Below, piece by piece: positions 45,420 through 56,800 of a stretch of 64,000 bases of DNA (the stretch's first letter is position 1; each line of letters starts with the position of its first letter). Both the position numbers and the translations under genes were made by a program. This DNA comes from Candolleomyces eurysporus (lineage: Eukaryota; Basidiomycota; Agaricomycetes; Agaricales; Psathyrellaceae), in assembly GCA_027579435.1 (NCBI GenBank), contig JANBPK010001475.1:62001-126000 (forward strand), in the 5' to 3' direction. The notes beneath the pieces are model-generated. The model did not search any database. It saw nothing but the letters and a program-made list of their open reading frames with translations, and was not told the origin of the DNA.

Positions 45420-47249
45420 TCAGTATCCAAAGTCTGTACCGTATCCGAGACCAGAGCCAGTCGTACTGGGTCGTGTGGGGATATAATAATCAGTTTTGGA
45501 GAAATGTAATCGCACGCCCGCGTCTCGAATGGCTTGCCACGGACCGTCTCCGTCAGCATCACTCATCCCACCAGATGGGCCGTCGAGTTGGATAGTTTCA
45601 ATAGACAATTCTTGAAATCTGCTTCTTCCGTTCGAAAAGTTGCCGGAGGACGACTGCTCAAGCTTTGCGTTGAGGAATGAAAGGACCGCGCCCTCTGTAA
45701 TTCGGGCTTTGATGTTCGACCTGAGGATCTCGAGGTGGGGGCAGAGGTAATCCTCTGGGCTCGATTTGGGTGTCAACAAGTGAAGATGGAAGTCGGTAAA
45801 GATGAAGTCGTTTTCCGAGTTCAAAGGTAAGGTGACATCGGGCGTTGGGGGACGGGGTTGAAATGTCTGCGTTCGGAATTCGCTCCCGATAGTGAGCTGC
45901 TTTAAAGACGACGTGCTAACCAGACATGTCCGAAATATCTCGTTTGGAGTTGAGGGGGGAAGATTGAAAGAGAGGACCCCGACTTGGTCCCCATGCTTCT
46001 GTAAAAACGAGACGAGGGAAGAGTTGAGTGTTAGAGGAGGTCGGGGAGTCAGCGGTGAACCTGGTCTTGCAACTTTGGAATGCAGAGGCTGGTAGTGCAA
46101 TTCTCGAATACACGGCGTGTCGATGAACTGTAGCAGTCGATCTATGGCCTCGCTGCACCCCGATAGATGTAGAGCCTGGAGATTCGGGACGGTTGCACCT
46201 ATGCCTGGGGTAGAGATTTCACCCCGATCGGACGGTAACATCAGGGAACACTGTCGCAGGTTGGTGCATTGCTGGAAGATGGGGAGGATATCGACCCACA
46301 TGGAGAGAGGGATATCTTGATAAAAAGTAAACCTGAAAAAGTAGCTGGCCGTGGTACCGAGTGATAGGGAAGTGAGGTTCGACCAACTGACTGGCAGTTG
46401 GGTGAAGTTGTAAGGATAGTCTTGACCGTGATAATTCCGGAGGTGTAGGCTCTTGAGATTCGGCGCAGTCAAGAGACCACTACACTGGAAGTACCATTGG
46501 CCATCGATCCGGTCCGCGTGATCTATGACAGGGTAGACGTAGTTGGCCAACCGAAGGTTGGTGAGGATGGGTGGAGGTGTGGTACCCAGGTGCGCCATCT
46601 TTTCGAGGACAAATGGGAAGGGGTCGAAATCAACGGACTTCCATCGGCTTGAACGCGTGACGAGCTTTGTGCTGATTTCGCTCAGAATATGGGCAGCGTT
46701 TGCTGCGGATGAAGTAGATGGTCCTCCGGGCTCGCGAATACAAAGTGGGTGGTTTGCAGAATGCTCGAGCCATCGGTCGACTTCACCAAGGAAAGATGCA
46801 ACTCTAAGTTGGTGTTTAGGATTTGGAGGATTACTGGGGACGTAACAAAGATGGATGGGGATAGTGACCTCGAATGATGACCACAATTGCGGGGTGTTGA
46901 TTGCGATTTCTCTCCATCTTCTGCACACGCGTAGGAGTATCAAGGGACAGTCGGCAGGGCTAAAGGTGCTGTATCCATCAGCAGGCAGTGAACGTGCGAA
47001 GATACGCTCCAATATCTCTTGAGGGAATCGACGAATAAGAGAGGTGATAGCTCTAAGAGGTTGAACCCTCGTAAGAATCGCTTTCCTCTCTTGCTTCAAC
47101 TTGGTCACTTTCGCCTCAGCTTCTTTGAGGTCAAGATCCAAATGGGCTAGCTTGGACTCGTCTGGAGCAAGCAATTGCTCAATTTCAAGGAGTTCTGATT
47201 TGGAGGGAATACGGTTAGTTTTAGACAGTAGCGGAAAATGACTTGCCAT
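45420..47249 (-). CDS. F-box protein, agaricomycete type, distinct from F1
   Basis: Single-exon gene of 609 residues. Start chosen at MASHFPLL (47249); the frame is open further upstream but runs into a tRNA gene. Order: short N-terminus, coiled coil (about 20-60, LDLDLKEAEAKVTKLKQER), F-box (about 65-110: ITSLIRRFPQEILERIFARS ... LLRVCRRWREIAINTPQLW), then leucine-rich irregular repeats and an acidic, Tyr-rich C-terminus ending GYGTDFGY. It is likely an SCF substrate receptor by family. It is divergently placed, 83 nt from a tRNA-Ala gene. Confidence 0.8.
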   Translation of the reverse strand: MASHFPLLSKTNRIPSKSELLEIEQLLAPDESKLAHLDLDLKEAEAKVTKLKQERKAILTRVQPLRAITSLIRRFPQEILERIFARSLPADGYSTFSPADCPLILLRVCRRWREIAINTPQLWSSFEVTIPIHLCYVPSNPPNPKHQLRVASFLGEVDRWLEHSANHPLCIREPGGPSTSSAANAAHILSEISTKLVTRSSRWKSVDFDPFPFVLEKMAHLGTTPPPILTNLRLANYVYPVIDHADRIDGQWYFQCSGLLTAPNLKSLHLRNYHGQDYPYNFTQLPVSWSNLTSLSLGTTASYFFRFTFYQDIPLSMWVDILPIFQQCTNLRQCSLMLPSDRGEISTPGIGATVPNLQALHLSGCSEAIDRLLQFIDTPCIRELHYQPLHSKVARPGSPLTPRPPLTLNSSLVSFLQKHGDQVGVLSFNLPPSTPNEIFRTCLVSTSSLKQLTIGSEFRTQTFQPRPPTPDVTLPLNSENDFIFTDFHLHLLTPKSSPEDYLCPHLEILRSNIKARITEGAVLSFLNAKLEQSSSGNFSNGRSRFQELSIETIQLDGPSGGMSDADGDGPWQAIRDAGVRLHFSKTDYYIPTRPSTTGSGLGYGTDFGY

Positions 47250-47331
47250 GGTGGTGGGAGTATCAAGCTTGCAACAAGCTCGGGATGCAACATAATCCTG
47301 GGAGTGGAATACGGCGGCAACATAGGCATAC

Positions 47332-47415
47332 GGGCACATGGTGTAGTTGGTTATCACGCTCGCTTAGCATTATCTGACTTGCGAGAGGTGTTGGGTTCAA
47401 TTCCCAATGTGTCCA
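47332..47415 (+). tRNA. tRNA-Ala (AGC) with 10-nt intron
   Basis: The acceptor stem GGGCACA pairs with TGTGTCC and includes the G3:U70 wobble that identifies alanine tRNAs. D arm GTGTAGTTGGTTATCAC, anticodon stem CTCGC/GCGAG with loop TTAGCAT (anticodon AGC), T arm TTGGG-TTCAATT-CCCAA and A73 are all present. The intron TTATCTGACT (47370-47379) follows position 37. A run of five T follows within 10 nt as a Pol III terminator. A second gene with the same mature sequence lies inverted at 48733-48822. Confidence 0.93.
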
Positions 47416-47749
47416 TTCCTTTTTCCATTTTATTGCATCTGTTCGAAACCGAAGAGTCCATAGCATAGAAGCCGTATGTACATACATTCTCTCTCCGTCG
47501 CTGTGTCAACGTCCCAGGAGTAAGTCCAAGTCGACTGTGTAATCTCGCCCTGGGTGCGGGCCTGGGTTACGGTATAGAGAATCTCGTCAGCGATTATGGT
47601 CCTTGTGGAATGGACTCATAACTTGAATATACTGGTCTTGCATATGAACCTGAAGCTCATCGAACCGAAAAACGCCTGAATTATTAGTATAGCATGTAGC
47701 GGCCAGGGAATCTCGTATGGGTGCGTCGAGCTTCTCGGGGCAATACTAA

Positions 47750-48470
47750 TCATGATGTAATCTTCGGCACTCTTGGCGCACAATATCCTGTGTCTATGCG
47801 GAAAATGAAAATGAAACTGAAATTAGCATTCGTTTGTAGTCTGAGGGCATATATATCGTACTTCTCTTTGGGATGACCCCAAAATAACTGGCAGAGTCTC
47901 CGCCTTGTCTTTCTCAAAGACATCGTGGCAATGATTATATGACCGTGCCTCAACAGACGCTCTAACCGAGTGAGTATGCTGCCTCGCTTTCTCCGTCTCT
48001 TCTGGGGTTGCAAGGGAAAATTTAGTGTCTGAATGTAGTGGTCTGAGACCACCAGTGGCCGGTTAAGAGTCCGAGAGTAAGATACCTAAAATTGCGACTC
48101 TAATGAAAAGCCGTCTTAGCATCCTAGGCTCTGAATACACATACTGCTTTGCGCCAANTTTTTGCTTTTCGTATTCTTTTGCCATTTCGTGTATATTGGG
48201 AGCATCTGTGAGAGCCAACCGCAAAATCTCGGTGAATGATGCGACGGTTGACAACCATGAGCAACTTACGCCAGTCATCGACTTGAGCATCTCTGCTCTA
48301 CCTCCCTTCCAAGCTTCAAATTCTTTCTGTGCGTCTGGAGCGGACCGAGCAGCAGCACGTCGGGCGTCCCATTCTTTGGCCATAGCATGTATGCACCTAC
48401 TTTCGCCATCGTTTCCATGCTCGGATTCGGTATAGCCATCATCTTTATCTAATTGCTTCTTTGAAGAAGA
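47750..48470 (-). pseudogene. Relic of the F-box/C2H2 family between two tRNA genes
   Basis: On the minus strand exons 6-7 survive (HAMAKEWDARRAAARSAPDA, against HEMAKEWNTRRAAAKTSPEA in copy 1, then a GTAAGT donor). Further on comes the finger exon (LATPEETEKARQHTHSVRAS ... NHCHDVF). The first finger cysteine has become Tyr (SYNHCH) and most of the large exon 9 is missing. The N at 48159 and stops break the frame. Confidence 0.7.
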
Positions 48471-48732
48471 CACTTAGGATGCTGTCCTCGGGTTTCTTCG
48501 TGTGTCCGCCATTGAGATGCGGAGGAGAAATAATACAACCCCCCTCGGTCCTGACGGTCCACTACGCGCGCCACTTAGCCACTAAGGCTTACAAAATCTG
48601 ACACGAGTGACTGGGTGAAGAGAAGAAATCCTGCTCGCTGCTTGAGAGGGCCCATAAATGCGAAAAATTAGACGTAATTGTCGGAACGTAGTGATCGTTC
48701 GGTTATAAGAAAGACCTGGGAACCAAAAGATT

Positions 48733-48822
48733 TGGACACATTGGGAATTGAACCCAACACCTCTCGCAGACCATACACGCATAATGCTAAGCGAGCGTGA
48801 TAACCAACTACACCATGTGCCC
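48733..48822 (-). tRNA. tRNA-Ala (AGC) with 16-nt intron
   Basis: The mature sequence is identical to the 47332 gene (same acceptor with G3:U70, D, anticodon AGC, variable and T arms). The intron differs in length and sequence: TTATGCGTGTATGGTC (48784-48769 on the minus strand). Both genes are about 74 nt after intron removal. Confidence 0.93.
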
Positions 48823-48979
48823 ATGAATGCTGTGGCAGTGCGCTGATGTCCGCTCGACTCCCATTGAGTTGCCATTGAGTCCCAGTTTCTTCTAGATCGC
48901 CACCACCAAGTACTAGCGTCCTTACATCCAAATCCAGGTGAAAAGGGACAGAAAAGGCGAATATCTACTTGCAGATATC

Positions 48980-50690
48980 ATGGCTCACCTATTCTGCTCA
49001 GCATGCGAGGTCCAACTGGCGCGGTTGAGCACCACAGACCGTATCTCTCCGGTACCTGAACTCCTTGGGACAAACCAAGTCCCCTCTTCGATGGAGGCAG
49101 ACGATATCAAACGATGCCTTTCCGATGTTGACAACGAACTCCAATATTTAGAATCCATTTTTTCCAAGCTGGCCGCACGAAGAGATCATCTCAAATCGTT
49201 CGCGGATGACCATCGCGCACTTCTATCCCCTGCCCGAAGAATATATCCCGATCTCCTCTCCGAGATTTTCGCAAGGTACCCCAAAGGTGCCCCTGTGAAA
49301 TACCCCCGGAAATTTACCACCAAGATACCGGACACCTTCGACCCTCAACAGGGGCCCTTGCTTCTCACCCAGATCTGTCGATCATGGAGGCAGGCTGTCA
49401 TCACGACACCGAACATATGGTCCACTATTAGATTTGTTCTAGGACCTCGATCCAAAGTTGACCTCATAAATTTGTGGTTGGAGAGATCCGCAAACTGCGA
49501 TCTAACAATCGCTGTCTTGGAGCACCCAAATTCCAGCTCCAGAGCCGCCTTCTGGGGACTGCCTTGCAATGAACAAGCCCTCGGCATCTTAGCAAGCCAG
49601 GCTCATCGATGGAAATCGGCCTTCTTCTTCTTATGCATTGGTGCGCCCCACTGGAACGCACTTCATGGAGCGAAGGGCAAAATGGGACGGCTGCGCCATT
49701 TAACCGTTCGTGACCCACAGGACCACGGGCAAAACCCCATTCCAACCGTCTTCCAAGGCTTGACGGACCTCACTTCCCTCACACTCAGCCGCCATGTTTC
49801 TGGAGAGGGCTTCCCCAAGGATGGATCAGCAATCAGACACTTTCGTTACGAAGAGCAAGAAGGTACCCGCGCCGACTGTTTCGTCCCCATCGAACAGTGC
49901 CTCAACATTATGAGACGACTTCCAAATCTCGAGTCTTGCTTGCTGGAATGCAGCATGCTTACTCACAGTGAAATCACCAACGTCACTTTGATCAGACTCA
50001 AAGACCTGAAAATCGAGATGGCGGGGATTCAGGTAGAACCTCCAACCCCGCACCCTGGAGTGTTGTGGCAGGCACTTCCAGCTTCCCAACCTTACCGCCC
50101 TCACTATTATCTCCAGCGGCTATCAAGCCCGTCCTGAACCATTAGATCATGAGGCTTTGTCTAGCCTCATCTCCCGTTGCCCGAAGTTAACAAGCCTCTG
50201 TCTGTCATGGTATTCGACTGAGCCCCAGCCCCTCATCGATTGTTTACAGCAGGCGTCTGGAGTCAAGTACCTCAAGTTGGGATTGCACAATGACAAAACC
50301 TTCTCCCAGGTGCTTTCCTGCATCTCGAAATACACTCCCTCGTCGCGGCCGCTGCTACCGAGCTTGAAAGAAGTTCAAGTCTCACTCCTCTGGTATTCAT
50401 ACCATTGGTTCCCCGCAGACGACTTCTTCTCTGCCTTTGCTGAAATGGCCAGGCGCGGGCTCACAAACGCACACACACTCTCTGACATGGCATCCTCAGA
50501 GGCCACCCTGAATTGCGAACCTATCGATTACGCAGAGTTGGAGTTCCAAGGATACGGCGAAGCCGAAACCACCCTGCAACGCGTTCTAGGCAAGACGAGG
50601 GACTTGAAGTCGAAGGATATGGATTGCCGCGTAGTACACCGCAAAAACAGTAACTCCACTACGTTCACAGTCCAAGCGAGGCGACAGTGA
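48980..50690 (+). CDS. F-box protein, family F1 copy 4, frameshifted
   Basis: Starts MAHLFCSACEVQL and keeps the family order: SPVPELLGTNQVPS, coiled coil, F-box SPARRIYPDLLSEIFAR with QICRSWRQAVITTPNIW, leucine-rich region. The first frame stops at 50137. The rest of the family C-terminus (LSSLISRCPKLTSLCLSW ... FTVQARRQ) continues in another frame to 50690. Alignment with copies 1 and 3 places a single extra base near 50080 (GCACTTCCAGCTTCCC against GCATTGCACCTCCCC). It is either a recent pseudogene or a sequence error. It is more diverged than the 10-20 kb copies. Confidence 0.7.
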
Positions 50691-50835
50691 TTCTAACTCG
50701 CCGCTCTGTTATACCATTTCCCCTGAACACCATAATCACTGGGTTCGATACGGAGGTCGTTATGAGATGGAAAAGACGAAGATGAATTTGGCATAGAATG
50801 TAATAATGCGCATTGACATGTACATGGAAACTTCA

Positions 50836-53800
50836 GAACAAGCCTTTTAGACTGCTATCATCCAACTCTCGAATAAAATCGCGAGCTTCTCTAGCTGGTC
50901 GTGCAACAATCGGTTTTTCATTGGCAGCATTTTCCAGGATCTTCTGAGCCACACTCTTCATCAAACCGAGCTTCTGGAAGACATTAGGTTCATTCGGTGA
51001 GTAAAACTCCGAGTCTTGATCCATCTGCGACTCCATCACACGCAAGACGACATATGAGGATATCGAGGAAGGGTTAGTTCCAGGAGCAAGGTAAGAACTA
51101 CATTGGTCGGTTAGCCTGGACGGTAAGTCAGACGAGACCAACGTTAGCATACCTGATGATGGACTGCAAGCTCTGTGGGTTGTCGGACAGTGCGACTATC
51201 AGATCACCAATCGCCGCTGAATAGTGCTCTGCAGGACAAGGTCAGAGAAGTGGCTGTATCGGTTGAAATTGCCAACATACCTCCGTGGACACTTCTAAAG
51301 GCTTCAGAGACCAGCTCAATGCATGACTCCCTGGCCTTCTCTCCAACATTCGCCTTGCCACTGAAGACAACAAATGCGAGAGCGACGATCAAGTTCGCTG
51401 TGACGGACTCATCCTCACTGGCGTGAATCGTCGTAACCAGTTCGGTGACAACGGGATCCACCCTAGCCTGATGCTTCATCAATTCACCCAACCCTTTCGC
51501 TGCTCGTGTTCGGATATTCGAGGTCGCAGGATCGCTAGCACTCTTGACGAATGTGCGTTGCAGCTGAGGGAAGAACGGCTTCAAGAATGCGGGGATACAC
51601 TTCAACATCGTAGTCAACGCGCTCAAGATAGCAATCTTGACACCGGGAGGATAGGTTGTGGCTTGTGTCGCGACACGAATGAGAGGACCAGTGAAGGGAA
51701 CGACGAAAGGCTTGATAGCTGCCTCTTCCGTCCTCTCCACCAGATCTCCAATTGCATATGCGGCTTGTTCCCTCTGTTCGTTGCTGCCAGTGGTAAGGCC
51801 AGCGATAATGATCGGCACGGTCGGGGCAACGCCCTTTGGAAGGTTGAAGCCGGGCACTGTGGTTCCGGGCGAACCAGTAGATTCGATAGTGCGACGAAGA
51901 GGTACCACCAATGGCTCGAGTTCATCCTTGGGCGTGGCCTTAACGAACGCGTCAAACGATTTCCATGCAGCAGTGTGCACGTCGACATTGGGATCTTCCA
52001 ACGAGGATACGAGCTGTCGGATCCAATCGACTCTGTAGAGCGAAATCTCGAGTTCGGAAACCTCGCAGAATGTACCGAAGAGTTTGGAGGCGCTGACCCT
52101 TCTTCGTGGGGTATCGTGTTTGGCCCTAAGATAATAGGTTCAACGAACATCCACATAGCCATCTTGAAGCCACTCACCAGCCAAGAAGAAGCATCATCAA
52201 GGTATGCAAGCCTTCTGCGTCGCTAATGGAGGAGAGAATGGCTGTCACAGCCTCATCCGCTGCTTCAGCGAGTTCAGGTTCCGGATCACTTTCGATGACC
52301 TTCACCAAAGCTCCCAGGATGACAGTAAGTCGCCGACTGAGGGCATTGCCTGCAACCTTCACCAGGGACGCTAAGGCCCTAGCATTGAACACAGTCATCG
52401 GAATAGCGGTCAATGTGGGAATCAGAACAGGGAACACGGTGGTGGCCCGGACCTATTGAAATAGTTGAGGTAAATGATCGAGGAAGAAGAACGTCCACAT
52501 ACACTCATAACTTCTTGCAAAGCCTGGAGAGCTGTGCCAGACCCTTTACCAGGTTGACGCAGAGCCTCGAGGAGCGTAGGAATGGTCTCATCAATTGCTT
52601 TGGCGCCCAGTTCACTTTGAAGGATATCGAACGCTTGAGCAGCGGCACTACGAACTTCAGCTTCGTCATCCACGAGAGAAACGCGAACCATGGCGATAAT
52701 GGCGTCCTCGTGGTCTTCTCGTTGAGTTTCTGTGGCATTTTGTCTGAAGGGAGATTTGTCAGTTCTGGCGGAACAGGGGTTTGGAGAAAACACGGACAGT
52801 ATCTCGCTGAGCGTAAGACAGACACCCTGTCTAATTCGAGGATCGGTGGATGTGGACTTGGTCTTGAGAAGAGGGATGATTTCGCCCAGAATACGCTCTC
52901 CGAACTTGCGGCATAGCTCACCCACTGTCCTGCCAGCGATCTAAAAACGATTGAGGTAAATCAATGCACAGAAGATTAGTATGAAAGTGTACCTCTTGTT
53001 GTTCAGGCTCATCACCAGCAACAAGGTAGACGATTTGAGAAACGATCTCTGGGAGGATTTCTCGTACTAAGCAAGGAATTAGGATGATAAAACGAGGTTT
53101 CAGAGAACGGAAGACTCAACCTGTTCGAGGTGTGTTGTGAACAAGCGCCTTCCAGATCTGTATCGAAGCTTGACGGACGACGACCACACCATCCTGACGG
53201 ACAAGGTATAGTGCAGCAAGAATACGGTCGCGTCGCTCTGCACCAAGGACTTCGAGCAATGCCTTTCGCGAGGATTCAACAGCGGTAGCCTCTTCTGCGA
53301 CATCTTCTTCGTCCAGCTCAGACGATTTACCCGAAATACCTGATACCTTGAAGAGGAGTTCTCCAACCAAAGTAATGGAGGATTGCTGTGCAGAATACGT
53401 CAGAGAACATAATATACTGGGGAACACTAAATGGACCCACTCGAATACGCCAGCCAGGATCGAACATACCCTGCTCCAACTCTGGAAGGAGGAGATCGAT
53501 GGCTCGGGTCGCGTAGTTATTGACAACCATTCGGCCGGCACGCATAGCTGCCTCACGAACGTATTCCTCGGAATCTGAGAGACCGCTGAGGATTGGTGGG
53601 ATGATCTTGGGTAGATGAGGAGAGAATCTGGTCCCGAATGTGGCGGGAAGATAAACGAGCAGAGACATGAAACCTTCTCGCACGGTAGCTCTGGGTGACC
53701 TTGCATTTGCCAGAATATCGGGAAGCAGCCCTTCAAGACGTTCCATACCAAGACCAGATAGGACTTCACTAAGGCCTTGGGCAGCACCTTGTCGATCCAC

Positions 53801-56800
53801 GCCAGAGGTATCGGTCTTGAGCGTCCTGAGGAGGCCAGGTACGAGATCGGGGAAGTGGACCTCCCCTAGACGCTCTACGAGAGTGCCGAGGGACTTGGCA
53901 GCGGTGGCACGCGCCTCGGGAACGGGATCGACCAATACTTGATGCACCATTGGTAGCAATTCATCCAAGTACGGCACGAAGTCCTTCGAGTCGGTGAGGG
54001 AAGCAAGATTGCCGACAATTTGAGCTGCCTTCTTTTTGGTCTCTGATCCTCGTTCTTTCAAGCCACGCTCAATGATAGGCACGACCTATACGAGATCAGT
54101 GACAGGATTTAGAAAGTAGCTAAACACACTGACCAATGCGAGAGATGAATGATCGATGTAATGCATGAAGGAGGTTTTGAGAAGCGACGACAATGCGCTC
54201 TGCGTCCTTGCGGGGTCTACCAGCGCCTTGAGAAGGACAGGAACAAGTGCTTGGATTTCTGGATTGCTGATAACTTCACCGAACTGCTTCAAGCTCTTGT
54301 TTGCCGCAGTGCGCACTTGAGCATGCGAGTCGGTCAAAACATCCGTCAGCCTTGGAATGATGATGGGGAGAGATAGTGATAGTTGTCGAGGCGAGCAATA
54401 CGCCATCATACCCAACAGCTCGATGGATCCCTTCTTACTCCTCCACTGCTTCTCGTCGAGACCTTCGAGTAAGGTGGGAAGAATGAGCTTGACACCATAT
54501 CCCGAGAGGTTTCCCATAATGATACGAGCCGCGTCTTGCGTCGCTTCTCGAACATCCGCCGTTGCGTCGCCGAAACACGACAGAAGGTGAGGCAGAACGG
54601 AGGTGACGTAAGGCTCGAAGAGTCGGCCCAATGTGCTGGACATGGTTTCAAAGGAGAACATGGCACCTTGTCGTGATTGGAAGTGTTTCTTTTCCTCCGC
54701 CGCAGTCTCGAGGCGTCGGATGACATTGAACTCCTTCAGACCTGATATTCCGGTGCCTCTAATCACACCTGCAAGCCCGTAAGCTGCACCCCTCCGAACG
54801 GCGTACTTCTCCCCGTGGAAAAGATCCTGGAAGAGTTGATCCACAAGCGATGGTAAACGTGACCGTATAAGCGGTGCCAGAGGAGAAAGACATTCGGCGA
54901 CAGCCAACTGAACTTGCTCGGACGGCGTCTTCAGCGCTTCAGCCAGTCGATCGACGATCTTGGAAATACGAGCGTCTGAAGCATCCAAATGACGGGCCAC
55001 CCGACCAAACAGAATAATCACGGCCTCCTTGATATGATCCTCCGTCTCGGTGGTGGATGGACGAGCGAGATGACTTTCGAACACGGAGATTAACGCAGCA
55101 AGCCGCTTGTCGCCATGCAAGTCAATGACGGCAACTCCGGAGCTGAGCATGCCACGGCGCACTTCAGCAACACGGTCTCCAAGAGCTTCCTCCTTGATGA
55201 GGAACGAAAAGAAGGGTTCAAGTTCGTCTTCGGGGAAGAGTGGCGCGAGCTTTTCGAATGCGGTTGCGACTGCAAGCCGAGCGGGCCAAGGATCAGACCT
55301 GTCGAGGCTTGAGGCAACGACCATGCCCTACAAAATACATGAGAACGTGTGGTGCATACCAACAGCAACTACTCACAAATTGGTCGAATTCGGGAGCGAG
55401 AATTTTGGCCTTTTCACGATAGAATGCACGCAAATTGCCGATTGCTTGCTTGGCAGTTTGAGGTACTTGTTCAACGGCCTCAGCGATAGCCACCGCAGTA
55501 CTAGATCTAACATAAGCATTTTCATGCTCTAGAGTTACAGGTAAATATTTGATCTCGAAAGTATATGCCGTACTACATACCGAGGTAAGGCAAGAGTGAA
55601 TCCAGGAAGTCGTCAGGAACGTCCAAGCCGTTATCTTCCCACAGTCGTTGAGCGAGTCGAGAATTCTGTTCATCCTCGTCATGATAAGCAATCCAGAGCT
55701 CCGATGACCAATTGCGATCCAAATCGGTCAAATCGAAAGGCTGCAGGGCAAGTTGTATATAAGCACTACTCGTGTCGGCTGAAGTACGGAAAGATTACCT
55801 GCAAAGTTTGCAAGAAAGCATTCCGGGCATGCGTTTCTTGCGAGAGCGTTGCTTTGAGTAGCACATCAACCTCTTGCCGAGTTACACTGACTTGAATAGC
55901 TTCTCCTAGCTCAATAATTGCCGACGAAGCCTCCTTGTTCAGTCTGAGCTGCGTTCGAACGACTTGAACAAGCGCTTTCAGAGTCTCCAGTCTTGGTAAC
56001 GCAACGTCATGGACTAGGAGGAGCCGTCAGATCTAGATGTTTCTAATTGATATCCGCGTACTCACACTCTCCCGAATGGAACTTGATGACACTTAGGGCG
56101 AGAGACACTTGTTCTAAAGCTTCGTCTTCATCCGTTGGTTGGACGCCGCCCGAGGCGAGAACGTTTTGAAGCAATGGGAAGGCATAAGAGAATGTCGCAG
56201 CATCCAAAGGCGTCTGCTCAGAAAGGAAACGTAGTCGGTACAGAACGCGAAGCACCAAGCCTGGAGGGTGTACGGAATTGAATGATGAGCCACTAGACAT
56301 CGAAAATGGGTGGCATACGAACCGTTCAGTGCTTCGGATTGGAAGTCTTGAGGAACTGCGAGGACCTCGTTGCATCGGAGCACTGCAATCCCAAGCAGCT
56401 TTCGGTATACATCGAGGCGATCAGATGCCACTTTGGATAGATCCTGGAACCATATCAGTTCATGTCTTCAAAGGAATGGAGCGGGAATGAACCAACCAGG
56501 TACGTCTCAAACGCCAACGGCCCAACCAAGAAAGATCCACCACGAAGTGGCCCCTTCAATAGGAGCTGGATGAGGTTTGAGATATGGAGACGCAGCTCTT
56601 CGCTACCAGCGGCAACGATGCTTTGGACAAGGTGCAAACCTCGCTCGAGATTTCTCTTTACGCGAGCGATATTCTCCCGGATTGTGGCCTCTTTTGCAAG
56701 TTGAGCGTTTACCGCAGCTTGTTGTTGTTTAGTCAAGCTAGCAGCAGCCGATTTTTTGGATGCGATGGATTTCCGAACCTCTTCTTCCCACTTGGCGATG

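Noticed and set aside
51423..52226. 267-codon plus-strand frame
   Set aside because: Antisense shadow of GCN1 HEAT-repeat exons.
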